A stretch of DNA of 64,000 bases from Ascochyta rabiei (lineage: Eukaryota; Ascomycota; Dothideomycetes; Pleosporales; Didymellaceae): positions 1,302,001 to 1,366,000 of the forward strand of contig NC_082418.1 of assembly GCF_004011695.2 (NCBI RefSeq), given 5' to 3'. This document shows positions 1-11,928 of the stretch, piece by piece. A program made the translations under genes and the position numbers. The notes below the pieces were generated by a model. It had not been told where the DNA came from. It was given only the letters and a program-made list of their open reading frames with translations, and did not search any database. Every line of letters begins with the position of its first letter. Position 1 is the stretch's first letter.

Positions 1-598
1 CCGACTGTACGTCTGAGTAGATCTGATGCGCTGCAGGATACAAGCAACATGCTAAACACTTTCGAATCCTCATCACGATCAAGGCGCACTGGTTTGCAAG
101 TTGGGAGCGGGAAAGATTGAAGATAAAATCAGTCCTGTTCAAGATATTATGCTCGCCTCCGAACACCTCTATAAACGCCGCCCTAATGGTCTTCGAGAAA
201 GCAATGAGAGTGACTGAAAGCAGGGATCAATCAACAAAAGCATTTGTGATCTCATCTGGTGTCAACCACTCCGCTGATGCTGGTGTTCCGATGCTTGGGC
301 AAAGTGAAGGTTCGCTCTAGGATATTGGTAAGACAAAGGCCGTTCAAAACTAAGGACCAAGGGATCGAAGTCTTGAAGAGTTGAACGCCTTTTCCCAAAA
401 GGATGAGGTTCGAAACATCCATCTGTTCAGTTGTGAGGCAGATGGGAAGAGCGTCGTCTGTCTCGTTCGGTCCATACCCATGTAGCCAGCTTCAGTGCTG
501 GTTGGCACCGAGGGCTCCTTCTCTCGTCTGTGCCAGGGCCACATGGAACCTATTATGAGCATACTGTGAGTCGCTCCCGTAGACGCGCAGGCGTTGAT
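1..598. other. Left-edge intergenic region
   Basis: I see no supportable gene. The short open frames here lack domain-like sequence, splice-supported extensions or consistent codon bias. The right part is the 3' flank of the Pho80-type cyclin gene, which reads leftward and stops at 599. Confidence 0.5.
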
Positions 599-2022
599 TT
601 ACTGTCTTCCTCCGTTCTGTCGCTCGTGCTGTTCGGCCACCTCTCGCGCATAAAACTCAACCAGCATAGTCCCGTAAGCCTCCATCTCTTCGAGAGGCAC
701 AGCCAAACGGAAATCGTTCAGCAACAGGAACTGCAGCTCTAAATGGTTCAGCTCAACCAATGGTAGACCACCAACCTATGTTGATTAATTAACGGACAAA
801 AGGCGGGTTACCAATGCCAACATACCTTCGCGTATCTAGAGTTGGTGTAGAACACATCGGAGAAGAATTTGCTGGCGCAAGTAACACCAGCGATCACAAG
901 TCGGTGAATGTTGAAGCTATCCACTACAAAGAAATGGGAAAGGTTGTATGCATCAGAGTCCAGGTCTTGCTGGGGCGGGGACGGAGGCTGAGCAGCGTGT
1001 GCTGCAGGCTCTTGTGGCCTGCCGAGAGATCCAGATGGGGGTGGTGTTACGCTTTGAGCTGCAACTGATGGGGTCTGCGAAGCCGCCGCAGCAGTCGTGG
1101 TCGCCGAAGCAACAGCTCCTGAGCGTTCTAACGATTGCTGGTTGGCCTGGCGGAGGTTGAGCATAGGTCCCGCGTTCACTCTCTCTGTCATTCTGTCGAA
1201 GTACACAAGAAGACTGAGGAAGACCTCGTAGGTGGTAGGACAATACTTGTGTATGCGGCTGAGATAACTCAGTATCGATATACTGGGCACATTTTTGCCG
1301 TGAAAGGCTAGTACACTGGTTGTCTGCTGGCTGAGTCCGGATGCTCCGTCTACGGGCGGTATTTGGCGATGCAGATGATCATGCTGTCGATCGTTCGTGG
1401 TAGTGATTTTGGTCAGCAACCCAGCGACCATCTCGATGATATCCGAGACAGGCATCTCGCTGATCTCATATTGTGGTCCGACGTCTGCAGGGTCTCGTCG
1501 TTGACGCCGCGACAACGAGCGCGTCTGGGAAAAGGGACTCGACTCATCGACGGCAAAACTTTGGATGTGGGCCAGGCTGGTGACCTTGATCTTTCGAGGC
1601 GACGCTGCGTTCGACTCGGCAGGTGAGCGCTGCAGTTGTGCTGGTGAGCCCTGGACAGATGATGGTCCAGATGAGGGCACGGTTCGAGGCTGTGCGGCAG
1701 AGGGCGTGGGCTGCTGCGAATGTGGGCGAAAGCGGGGGCTAGAAGGAGGTGCCGGCTGCTGCTGCTGGGTGGATGTGTGTGGGCTGGGTTCCGGGGGGTT
1801 GTGCTGCTGCGCTCGCTGAGCTGGTGTTGAGCTGGATGGTGGGGCTCCCGCATCGGCCATTGGAACGTCAGCCACGGCTCGAGGCGGCGCGTCCACTGAC
1901 GACGAGGGCCGTCCCGAATGCGAAGAAGGAGGTTCTTGCGCCTGCTGGTGTCCACTGCCACCACCGAACACGGGTTTGTGAAAGTGGTTCCCACCGAAGT
2001 CGCTCACTACTATCGATCCCAT
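599..2022 (-). CDS. pho80: Pho80-type cyclin (Pho85 kinase regulator)
   Basis: Predicted 457-residue cyclin that would bind a Pho85-type kinase; in yeast and Neurospora this family represses the phosphate-starvation regulon. Exon 1 is 826-2022 and exon 2 is 599-775. The 50-nt GT-AG intron falls in phase 0 after SRYAK and the protein resumes VGGLPLVELNHLE, the conserved end of the cyclin fold. Residues 1-180 are a disordered Pro/Ser/Gln-rich tail. Residues about 190-280 (ISILSYLSRIHKYCP, LLVYFDRMT) and 360-440 (FNIHRLVIAGVTCASKFFSD) are the two halves of the cyclin box. A low-complexity Ala/Ser/Pro insert of roughly 70 residues (285-355) separates them, longer than in yeast Pho80. The start is the first ATG of the long open frame. 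A Pcl6/7-type cyclin is the main alternative; the family is sure, the exact paralogue less so. Confidence 0.9.
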
Positions 2023-2897
2023 TCCGCGGGTCGCAGGACCAACTGAACTCTACGAGGATGGCTGGGTCTGAGCAGCGCAGAGGAAGGCACGATGCCAGCA
2101 CCGTCTTGTCTTGAAAGGAGCGTGTGTTGAGCGTGCGCCAGGTAAGAGAGGCAGTGCGGCTGCTGCTAGGTTCGGCCGGTGCGAACAAGCTCTTATCGTT
2201 GCAGAGCCAGCCGGGGGAACGCAACGATTTAAGGACAATCGAGGGTTAACATGCCCAGCTCTTTCGTGCCGTGACCAAAGTGAATTGGACGGCAACGCGT
2301 CTATAACAAAGTGAGGGGGACGGGTGTGGGCTGCAGGGTCAGTTTGTGGTGTTGAGGGTTAGATGTTGTTTCGGCCAGTAGCGCGCAGACTAGGTTCGTC
2401 ATATGGCGGCACGCTGTGCATCATCTCCTGCGTGTCCAAGAGCGCTGCAACATACGAGACCCTGCACGGTACAGACAAGGGTGCATTGGCCAAGCTCTTT
2501 CGAGCTTCCACCGCCAACTGAACTCAACTGCGCTCGATGCTGTCGCAATCATCTTCTGAGAATGGCTGGGTGGCCCACGTGAACATTTAGTTGGTTGAGA
2601 GAACACAAAAAGCTGATTCTTGATTGGATTGACACCGGTCCACTTCAAAGTCTCATTACTATCGCGTTCAACCGCCGCTGTAGTGCACAGCAGCATCCAG
2701 CTGGACAACCAAATAGCTTTATCTGGACGAAGCCATCCTATTCAATACATCATATCGCCTCGTTGTGGTTTGATTGTCGCCGAGTTTGTACAGGGCTTCG
2801 TTTCATCATGATGGTCATGCCTCGCTCAGAGTTGCAGATCTATGTCTTATATCTCGAACGCATCCCCCTCAAGCCTGGGCTGTTTACCGTCTTCTGC
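2023..2897. other. Intergenic region, cyclin 5' side and PRE3 3' side
   Basis: It lies between the start of the cyclin gene and the 3' end of PRE3, so it should hold the cyclin promoter. I recognise no coding or RNA element in it. Confidence 0.5.
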
Positions 2898-3791
2898 TTA
2901 CTGCCTACCAGGACCCTCGTAGTTTTGGTCTGGCAGGTACAGATGTCGCTGTGCGCCCGTGGCTGTGAGCACCACCATGCGAATCACACCGCCAGAGCTT
3001 CCGTCCCACTTGATGGCCTCAGAGAGCGCACCCTTGACGAACTTGATGCCTTCCTCTTCCGTCATGTGTTCCTTCCAGTTTGCGTCACAGTATCCGTAGA
3101 TGTATGTGGACCCCGAACCGCCGATCGCGTACGCTTGCTTGTGCAGGGAACCTCCGAGTGGGATCGAGTATACCTGGCCGCCATGCTTGTGATCCCATCC
3201 CGCAATGATCAACCCAGCCCTAAGCTCCTATCAGTGCTGTTCAAACCAAGGTCGCTGCATCACTCACGAAAGAGAGTCCTTGTTCGAGTAGCAGAGCTCT
3301 TGGAAGATGGCCGCTGCAGTCTGTGTTGTCGGAGGTTCATCGTTGGTGATGCCGTACATGCCGAGGTGGTAGTGTACGATATCAGCTACGGCCTGTGTGT
3401 CCGCTGCCGAGCCGGATCTGCAACACCAGATCGTGTCGTGAACTTGTGTGAGCTTGTCGGTGACTCGATTCGCAATGTACGCGCCGGTCGTCGTTCTGCT
3501 GTCTGCGGCTAATATCACGCCGTCCTTGAAGTTGATCGCCATACTGTTGAAGCTGTCAGAGACGGTAAGATGGTGGGGCGCGTTGGGACGGACATGGAGG
3601 TTCCCAGGCTGTCGTGGTGTTAGCACTGCTTTCCTGAGGTTTTAGCGATAGTCCTTACTTGACTTCACCCTTCTTCAGGTGATTCATGTCCACGTGGATG
3701 CCATCTGCGCAGTCTGTAAGTACCAAGCTTGCGTGATGGGGGCAAAGTCACTTAGTCACCTACCCTCTCCTAGCATTCCGGTAGACATCAT
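2898..3791 (-). CDS. PRE3: 20S proteasome subunit beta1 (PRE3)
   Basis: Catalytic beta1 subunit of the 20S core, with caspase-like (post-acidic) peptidase activity. Five exons join into 231 residues: 3764-3791, 3659-3713, 3594-3608, 3268-3543 and 2898-3219. All four introns are GT-AG and 48-50 nt. The third exon is only 15 nt and its donor is GTCCGT, so automated callers may miss it. The propeptide ends ...KKGEVNLG, and Thr31 (in LGTSIMAINF) is the mature N-terminal nucleophile. The conserved Asp and Lys follow in ADSRTTTG and [18 protein letters not shown] and [16 protein letters not shown] are family signatures, and the length fits (yeast about 215). The start is the first ATG of an ATGATG pair opening [10 protein letters not shown]. 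It is divergent from the Bem46 gene. Confidence 0.95.
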
Positions 3792-4194
3792 CGCTTTGGT
3801 TTGAGCTGACTGTAGGTAGAAGCTGAAAGACCGGAAAAAATGTGGTTCTGTGACTGTGGTGTGGGGGACAAGGAAGCTGTAGCGTTACAGACGTGCAGTT
3901 GATGATGGTAAACGCGCAACAGCTACAGCCTGCCCATAGTCTTGGCGCCTCATTGCGCTTGCTGAGTGGGGCAAATTGGCCCACCGTACCGCGTGGACGA
4001 CGCCATCACCTACGGTTCCAGGTGGCCATTCATCTTCATCGGTGGACGATAGCTAGCTGTTACACATCAACTCATGTAGAACCAAGAGGTAGATATTCTT
4101 TGTACGGACTTTTCGCCTTCAAGCCATCAGAGAGGCTCCGAACCCGTTCACCGTATACTCCACCCAGCAGATCCCCCAGATTGTGTCGGTCGAC
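3792..4194. promoter_or_regulatory. Divergent intergenic region PRE3 / bem46
   Basis: The 403-bp gap between two divergent start codons must hold both promoters. I looked for the yeast proteasome-associated element GGTGGCAAA on both strands and did not find it. Filamentous fungi often lack it, so this says little. Confidence 0.4.
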
Positions 4195-5249
4195 ATGGGT
4201 ACCGCTCTCGATACGCTCATGTCCTATCTGCGAATACCGCTACTTGCCTCTTCCGGCATCGCGGCACTGTGTAGTGGCCTCCTATACTTTAAGCAGAAGT
4301 ATGTCTCACTTGATGGCGACGCCAGCTTTCCACTGACGTGACCAGTGAGCTCATCTACCCAAGAGCATTTCCACCTGATGCTCGGACCAATGTTCCGCGT
4401 CCTTCACAATTCGGTCTTACTGACTACGAGGAGCTTTTCATCCCGACTCCGGACGGCGAATCACTCAGCGCGTTCTACATTCGGCCAAACAAACAACATG
4501 CTCGCAACGTGACTGTTCTTATGTTTCACGGTAATGCTGGTAACATTGGCTATCGACTTCCGATCGCTAAGGTCCTTACGAACGAACTTGGTTGCAATAT
4601 ACTCATGCTTCAGTATCGTGGTTACGGTCTATCGTCTGGCAATCCCAACGAAAAGGGGCTTATGATTGATGCTCAGACTGGCCTGGACTACATTCGCAAT
4701 CGATCAAAACTTCGGGGCACGCAGATAGTCATCTATGGACAAAGCATTGGGGGTGCTGTAGCTATTGGACTCGCTTCGCGCAACCAGAAGCAGGGTGATA
4801 TCGCTGGCGTTGTGCTAGAGAACACATTCACTTCACTCAGAAAGCTTATACCATCGTGAGTAGCTGGTCAGACCTGGATGAGTACCTTGTCATCTAACTC
4901 CCCGTAGTGCGTTTCCCCCAGCTCGGTTCCTCACGCCGTTATGTCACCAGATATGGCCCAGCGAGGATACACTACCAACAATCACTACGATACCGTTCCT
5001 GTTCCTCTCGGGACTGAAAGACGAAATTGTTCCGTAAGTCTTCCCTTTTGTGCATAGGCATGAAGACAATGATGAGTTCGATCACTGATTTGTTGCATTA
5101 GAGCCTCGCACATGGCCCGTCTATTCAAGGTTTGCAGAGCTCCCAAAGTATGGCGCGAGCTTCCCAATGGGACTCACAACGACACAGTAGCAGAGCCAGG
5201 GTATTTCCAACATATTGATGACTTCCTAAGAAAATTCGTCACAGCATGA
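4195..5249 (+). CDS. bem46: Bem46-family alpha/beta hydrolase
   Basis: Membrane-anchored serine hydrolase of the Bem46/ABHD13 family; the substrate is unknown, and in Neurospora BEM46 affects hyphal growth from ascospores. Exons 4195-4298, 4346-4855, 4908-5033 and 5102-5249 give 295 residues, with all introns GT-AG and phases consistent. Residues about 12-30 (a hydrophobic stretch ending CSGLLYFKQN) form a signal anchor. HGNAGNIGYR is the oxyanion-loop region, YGQSIGG carries the nucleophile serine, GLKDEIVP the acidic residue, and GTHNDT near the C-terminus the histidine, so the triad is complete. The predicted length matches the family (about 290-310). Confidence 0.93.
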
Positions 5250-8029
5250 GGGTCGTCAGGTCATGTCACGCATCCAGATGGCACAGAGAGTCGGCCCTTG
5301 TATGGATCGCCAGCGAGGCGACACTGCGTGCTTCGACAGGGCCAAGGAAAGACAACTGGAGTCATGAAGGCCCATCGAAAGGGCGAATTTGCGCATGCAA
5401 CGGTCGCATCGTGGAATCATGCTCATCATCGTGTCGTAAGGTCTGTTGTTGGCAGTCGTAGTGGTGTGAAGAGTGCAACGAGAGCTTTTGGCGCTGAAAG
5501 TACGGAACACTCCCTGATAGCTACAGTTCCAAGATAGCAGTGATAGACACTCATGTGACCCAGACATTCCAAACCTGCAGCATGGAGCTCCACACCCGTC
5601 GCTGTGCAAGCTTGGATCCAACAGACCGAGGCGTAGACGCACATGCTAAGGAAATGTTTCCTTCCATGCTGTGAATGCAATAAGCTCGAATGATAGTCGT
5701 CGTGTCACGCGTGCCTGTGTTTCTAAAGTTGGTACGCTCAGGGTCTAAGTCCAGACTCTGAGCACCAAAACACTTGTGGAGTCCAGATCGCCAGGGGAGC
5801 CATTTCACGGCCTCGCCCCAGACAGGTACGGGCATGGCATGGCGTGGAACCCCGTCATAGCAAAGATCCCCATCACAGCCACTCTCGCGCGAACTCTCGC
5901 CACACATATGGACTGATCGTTTTCGCGTTCGGCTTCGCGCGCGCTGACGAATACCGCCAAACTGCAGAGGCCCCGCAGTAGTGGTTGCAGGGAGCGGACA
6001 ACGACAGCAAGAGTCGCTTGAACAAATTATTCGGTTGGCGTGCCCATGACTATTCCCGGCAGTTGGCACAGGAGCGTTGCGCTTGCACGAACAAGAACAA
6101 AACTTCTGCAAGCTCGGGTTGCGCCACATCTACGTCATGCCAGAAGCACTCTCCGCCATGCCACGGGTAGCGGAAAGGCTCGCTTCAGCATAGGTGACGA
6201 CGCAGCTTGCAATGCCTTTACATAGCTCCCACCATGTGAGACACGAAGAACCAGGTTATCGATGCACAGTACAGGAGTGTGACTGCAGTAGGACAACATG
6301 TACCGTAAAGCCTGTCAGGCGTTCTCCTACTGCTCTCCCTTGCAACGGATCTCCACACTGCAGTTTGCGGCTGTGCTCAGCGCTACTGTCGATCCCGACT
6401 GGCATGGCAGGTGGAGCTTGTGATGGTCGTCCCCCGACGCGGTGTCACCGAGGGTGGCAAAAGAGCTTTGTTGCACATTTATTGGTGGGTATCGTTCCAT
6501 GTCAATTCTTCACGACAACGGCTGCAAGCTATACTTTTCAGCCGCCGAGCCGCTGCCGAGCGAGTCGTGAACTGGCGCCATACGTCTTTCCTACAACCTC
6601 CTCTTCGTTCTCTGCAGGTCTGGTTTCGGCCCGCCAGGCGAGAGTGCAGTCTGGCGCACCAGCCCCGGCAGGTTTGGTTCCAGATGCATGCTCCACTGTA
6701 TCACGCTGCTACCAGCCTGCCTAACATGCTGCTCAGGCACAGGTCACTGCAGTGTCAAGCTATCTTCTCCTAAGCATCTCTATTTGCCAAATCCGTTGTC
6801 GCGCATCGCCCATGTTAGTTGGACTTGACCGACAGCGAGCGGCGCCGAGTGGCCGTGCTAAGTCCAAACATTTCCTGGCACTTTGTACCCTCTCCCACTG
6901 GCCCGCAGTCCATGTTCGTTTGGATTCGTTCGGGTGGATGGTCAGCCTATGAATTAGTTCATGATCTTTGACTAGCCTAAAGAGTATGGCCGGACGTTTT
7001 GTTGCAAATTTCTCAAGCACGTCTGCTCTCCCTTGTCGGCCATGTTCCCCACAGTCGGCACTTGATGAATTTCAGGGTTGATCTAGCGCCTGCGTGTCGA
7101 AGCCTGAGGTGCTCTGCCGTCACTGCTTTGTTTTGCGGTCATAGTTCGAACTCTCCCGCATCTCAAATGCCAGGGTAAAAGAGGGTCCACTAAGCTTCAC
7201 AGACAAGTGATCCAACAGCAAACGCCACCGGCCCATTGATGATCTAGAAATAGAGCCACTCGCCACATTCTATCATGTCTTCTTACGCTGCACCTACTTT
7301 ACCTTGCAATCGTTTCGTGGCACCCAGTTGCCTCGTCTTTTGAAGGATCTAGTCGATCATTTCGCCTCCAGAGCATCGGTTCCCATCCCGTCATTACACA
7401 GCCATTCCAGAAGCTACAATCTGCAGTCGAGGCAGAGGTCCTGTAAAACCCTCGCGCGGCATTCCCGTTGTTTCTGGGTCAAGCCAGTCAGCACTTTCTC
7501 CGACAGCCCCTCGCTTTCCAGTATCTAATTGCCAGTCCCCACGTAGTCGCCAGGCTCCTCCTTCTTCCGGCCACTGCCGTTATACTAGCGGCCTTGTAAG
7601 GCCTCAAAGACTCGGCCTCGCCGTGTGAGTGGCCGCGCGATTTTGATCATCATCTCGCTCCGCTCCAAGCGAACACTCTCTTGAGTGGGCCCTCAACCGC
7701 AGCCGTCAGTCGTCCACTGACCGGCCTTATCTACTCTAAGCTTCTTTTTTTACACACAATCTTCCTCTGCTTCGTACCCTCATTGGCACACTCAAATATC
7801 AGGCATTGCGAAGCCTCATCCTCTCGGTTCCCAATCCATCCGGCTTGCCACATCTGCCTTGGGCATACTGATATAGATTCAGGTACGTTGTATATTCGGG
7901 TTGAATCTTGTCTCGTTACATTTGCATAGCCGTTCACTAGTCACTCGTTTTGCACATAGAGCATGGACTGACATGTCTTTCGTTTGGGTACAGCAGTGGG
8001 TTGCGCTTCCTGTCGTTGTCGAGAGAGAG
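5250..8029. other. Long gene-poor region and leader of the YTH gene
   Basis: There is no supportable coding gene. Reading frames of up to about 190 codons overlap on both strands but show no domain, no splice-joined continuation and no codon preference. From about 7,640 the DNA becomes C/T-rich, as in fungal 5' leaders. A probable 5'UTR intron runs from the GTACGT donor at 7882 to an ACAG acceptor near 7993, just before the YTH start. A noncoding RNA could lie here, but nothing in the sequence identifies one. Confidence 0.4.
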
Positions 8030-10126
8030 ATGGGTGATATACCGTCCGAGTCCCGGTCCCACCCCATGGACTTCACCGCAGCTGGTCTTGCGCGTGATGA
8101 CCAACATGCGCCAATTCCATCCTCATCGCCTTACAAGACGCATGACAACAACGCCCCGTTTTACTCTCAACTAAGCTCTATCCCCCAAGCACAGCATCGA
8201 CCCGACCATCGTTCTTCCGCACAAACAACTCAGTACTATCCATCGCAACAACATGAACCCTCCACGTTTAGGATGGGTGCAATGGTTGGCGCATTGCCCG
8301 AGTATAGCTCCGAAACAGCGTCATTCCAACAACAGTCGGTTCCTCGTTCGCTATCCGGTGCATCCACGTCTGCCCTTGTCTATCAACTCGGCCAAAGTTT
8401 GCAAATGCCTGCGCACACTTCAGGCAGTATGTCCGTCCACCCTTCGTACGGCTCAGGTTACGCAACCAGTCCCTATCAACAAAGCTATATGCCACCGCAA
8501 AATGCGCAGAGCGGAATCTATCCTACGTACAACACAGCTCAGTCACAGGTCCAAGGCGTGAATCCAATGCACAATCCTTACCAGCAATACCCGCAAACAT
8601 CTCAATACATGTACTATCCCACGCCGTATGGAGCACAGGGACACTTTTCTGTAGGCTATGCAGTGCAAGGCGTACAAGGTCAGGCAATGTTTGGAAGGAG
8701 GGCTAGTCTGGTGACAGCACCCATTGGAAACCCTAGCCAGAATGCCGAGCTCTCACCCCACGATGCTAGCTACACAGGTGCAAGAATGGTACACGGGGAC
8801 CCCCCTACAAATGCTGTGGCATTCGGCGCACCATTTTATCCAGGTCCTGGTACGTGTTATATATCACACGGTGACTCTGTTGCGCCAACTGACTCTTCCC
8901 AGCAATACCTCGCTCTGCATCTGTTAGCTCGATTCCCCGTGGACCGCCTCGGAAACCAAAGCAGTCTGGTCATGCCCTTTGGGTAGGCAATCTCCCACCA
9001 GGCACGACAGTGGTATCTCTTAAGGACCACTTTTCCCGCGAGGCTACCAAGGACATTGAAAGCCTTTTCTTGATATCCAAGAGCAATTGCGCTTTTGTCA
9101 ACTATCGTACCGAACACTCCTGCACTGCGGCCATGCACAGGTTTCACGATTCACGCTTCAATGGCGTACGTCTTGTCTGTCGATTGCGTCGCAGCTTAGC
9201 GCCAGCATCAGGAGTGCCTATAGGTCCCTCAGCTATGGTTGGCACTCAGCAGACGAGTGCGTCTCCGCCAATGTCTCCCAAGCAGGCTAGCGAAGCCGTG
9301 GATGGCTTGCAAGACGAGGCACCGGAATCGCCTGTACACCAGAGTGGCGGTGAGACTCTCAGTAACTCCACAGCCGCTAACAAGTATTTTATTGTCAAAA
9401 GCCTTACCTTGCAAGATCTGGAACTCAGTATACGGAATGGAATCTGGGCCACCCAATCTCACAACGAGGATGTATTGAACAAAGCCTACCGTGTAAAACC
9501 CGCTTCAGACGTCGCGTTGCTTGTGGAATACGACTAACTCTAGACAGTCTGCAGAGAATGTGTATCTAATCTTCTCGGCCAACAAGTCCGGAGAGTACTT
9601 TGGCTACGCACGTATGATATCGCCCATCCTAGAAGATGGTCCAGACCTCGCACGATCAGCTCCAAATCCCGAGAACATTATCGATGCACCAGATGTTCCC
9701 AAGTCGATTCCTACACCAGCAACGGAATGGGCTCCAAGGGGTAGAATCATCGACGATTCAGCTCGTGGGACAATATTCTGGGAAGCAGAACTGTCCGAAT
9801 CAGAGGGCGAAGGAGAGGTGACGGAGAAGGTTGAGAATCATGTTGACGAGGACTCTGCTGTTGTCGCGCAGAGCTGGGGCAAACCGTTCAAGATTGAATG
9901 GCTTTCTGCAAATCGCCTCCCCTTTTATCGCACTCGCGGCCTTCGCAATCCCTGGAACGCCAATCGCGAAGTCAAGATCGCACGAGACGGTACTGAGCTT
10001 GAACCCAGCGTTGGTGAACGTTTGATACAAATGTTCCACCGTCTGGGCCCGACAAGCTCGGGGATTCCGATGATGCCACCAGTACAGCTTGGTGGGCCCG
10101 TCATCCCTCAGATGCGACCCTTTTAG
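8030..10126 (+). CDS. RRM + YTH domain RNA-binding protein (m6A reader)
   Basis: Likely reader of N6-methyladenosine in RNA. Exons 8030-8849, 8903-9492 and 9548-10126 (introns 53 and 55 nt) give 662 residues. Residues 1-290 are a Gln/Tyr/Pro-rich disordered region. An RRM-like fold lies at about 295-370 (HALWVGNLPPGT; CAFVNYRTEHSCTAAM). The YTH domain spans about 433-632, starting KYFIVKSLTLQDLELS. GIWATQ carries the first cage tryptophan, SGEYFGYARM is the second strand region, and NPWNANREVKIARDG is the YTHDC1-like basic end. The domain runs to RLIQMFHR. The start at 8030 (MGDIPSES) follows a likely 5'UTR intron; an in-frame ATG at 7973 and further upstream codons are also open. RRM+YTH fusions are known in filamentous fungi; targets are unknown. 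Confidence 0.92.
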
Positions 10127-11322
10127 GCGTGTGCTTTGATGGACACGCTTGTTGCATGATTCTGGTGTTTTGCATGGCGTTGCTCTGGGAGTCTTTCGCT
10201 TTTGGTGGTAAACGAAGAGACATCGAACAACGGCGCCACTCAACACTGAACCTCGTCATCCATCCTGGACATATATCGATATGCCAGGTAATTACAGCCA
10301 ACGCTCTGCGTTCGCTCATTCGGCTGGATCGAACGTCAACAAGTCACGAAGAACCACCAAAGATCAAGACACAAGGCCATGACCCACTTACGTGCACAAG
10401 CACAGACGATTGGTTTCTTTTAGGCCCATACGCCTATCATCCCCGGTGTATCGTATTCGGCGTCCGGGAGTCCTGGGATCCCATGACGCACAACAAGTAA
10501 CAATAATTGCATGGTTTCCACAACGTCTCCCTCATTACCCTGGTTCTCGATTCTTCCTTGCCTCCCTCTATCTCTCGATATTTGCAATCCCGTTGAATTC
10601 CATCCATAGCTGCATGGCATGATGTGCGCTTGCCATTTAGTGGATATGGTTTCTGAGGCCAATCAGCAGCGCCCGTGCAATGGAAGATCCTTCGGCATCT
10701 GTTCGGCCATACATTGTCTGACAATCCGCTGTGCGACTGCGCCTAGCTATTCGGAGGTTCTGGAGCTGCACGTATTTTCTTTTGAGCTTGGGAGTTGCAG
10801 AAGTAAGGAATGAATCGCATTGAGCCGCGCCAAGTCCGAATATTCTTCGGCCTACCACGTTCTTCTTTCGGCCCTTGCAAGGAACGGGGCAGCAAGCGCG
10901 TCAATTGAGGTCCGGCGGTCGCAGATGATAAATTCCTCCGCCTCGGTGCTCGCTCACAGAGGCAACGAAGCGCTCGACCGCCAGGCCCGCTTGCGCTGCC
11001 TAAACCCAGACAGCGCAGATCACATCATGCCATGCGCCACCCATGATCATCTCCGCCATCTCCGAGCCCATCCATACGTGCGGTCCCCTTGGCTGTTGCG
11101 CTGTTTCGAGGCCAGGTTGGTGACGTATACGCACCCGTGATTGACAACGCAAATCTCGCATCTGGTTTCTGATGCAAATTTCAGGTTTTGCATGTGAGAC
11201 CGTGCATCTGTGGCGGTGCAGTAAGTCACGGTAGCTAGGACCATGCTACCCAAAAACAGCTAGCGCCCGTGCAGCTTCCAAGCTAGCGTGGGACGAAAGG
11301 CGGGTCGTTCAGACCACGAGTA

Positions 11323-11928
11323 ATGATGGAGAACCTGGCAGCAGAGGACTTGACAGAAAGCAGGCAGGTCGAGCGGCTAGAGTCTCAAGCTCAGGATACT
11401 TCAAGCGAGGGGGTTGCAGTGCCTGTGGGTGTGTGTGCATCTGCAAGCACTATCGTTGGTACACCTAGGCCCGAAGGTTCTACCGCACATAGTGACTCAT
11501 CACAATCCAGACTAGGTCTCGTGTACACAGAGATATGCAGAAGCCTGGCACCCGGCTCGAGTACACGACGCTTTCGCCCTGTGTCTGCCCATGTTGTGTT
11601 CTACGACTGTCGATCGGCCCTTTTCTACACCTCCAGCCAATGCCCGCATTATTCTGGCATCTTCCACAGCTTCAAAGGAGACACACCCTGGCCGTTGTTC
11701 ATCCTCCGCGGGCGCACCTTTCAACTATGCGGAGATTGCCAGATGCACGACAGCAAACAAGATACGGAACCGATCAGGTCGAAAATGCACCTTGCTTTCC
11801 GTCTCCACCGGTCGCTCTGCGCTAACGACCCTCCCTTCAGAGAAACCAGGTTAGGCTACATCCTCACTCTCGGTATCTGGAGCACGCTGGCAACGATCTT
11901 CCAGCAAGCTTCGGCGGCATCCATCTAG
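11323..11928 (+). other. Unassigned open frame, 201 codons (doubtful)
   Basis: An ATG-initiated frame opening MMENLAAEDLTESRQ. The first 75 residues have acidic/Ser/Gln composition and codon choice that could be coding; the remainder looks random. I recognise no domain, and no neighbouring exon joins convincingly. It could be a lineage-specific small protein, or chance. Confidence 0.15.
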
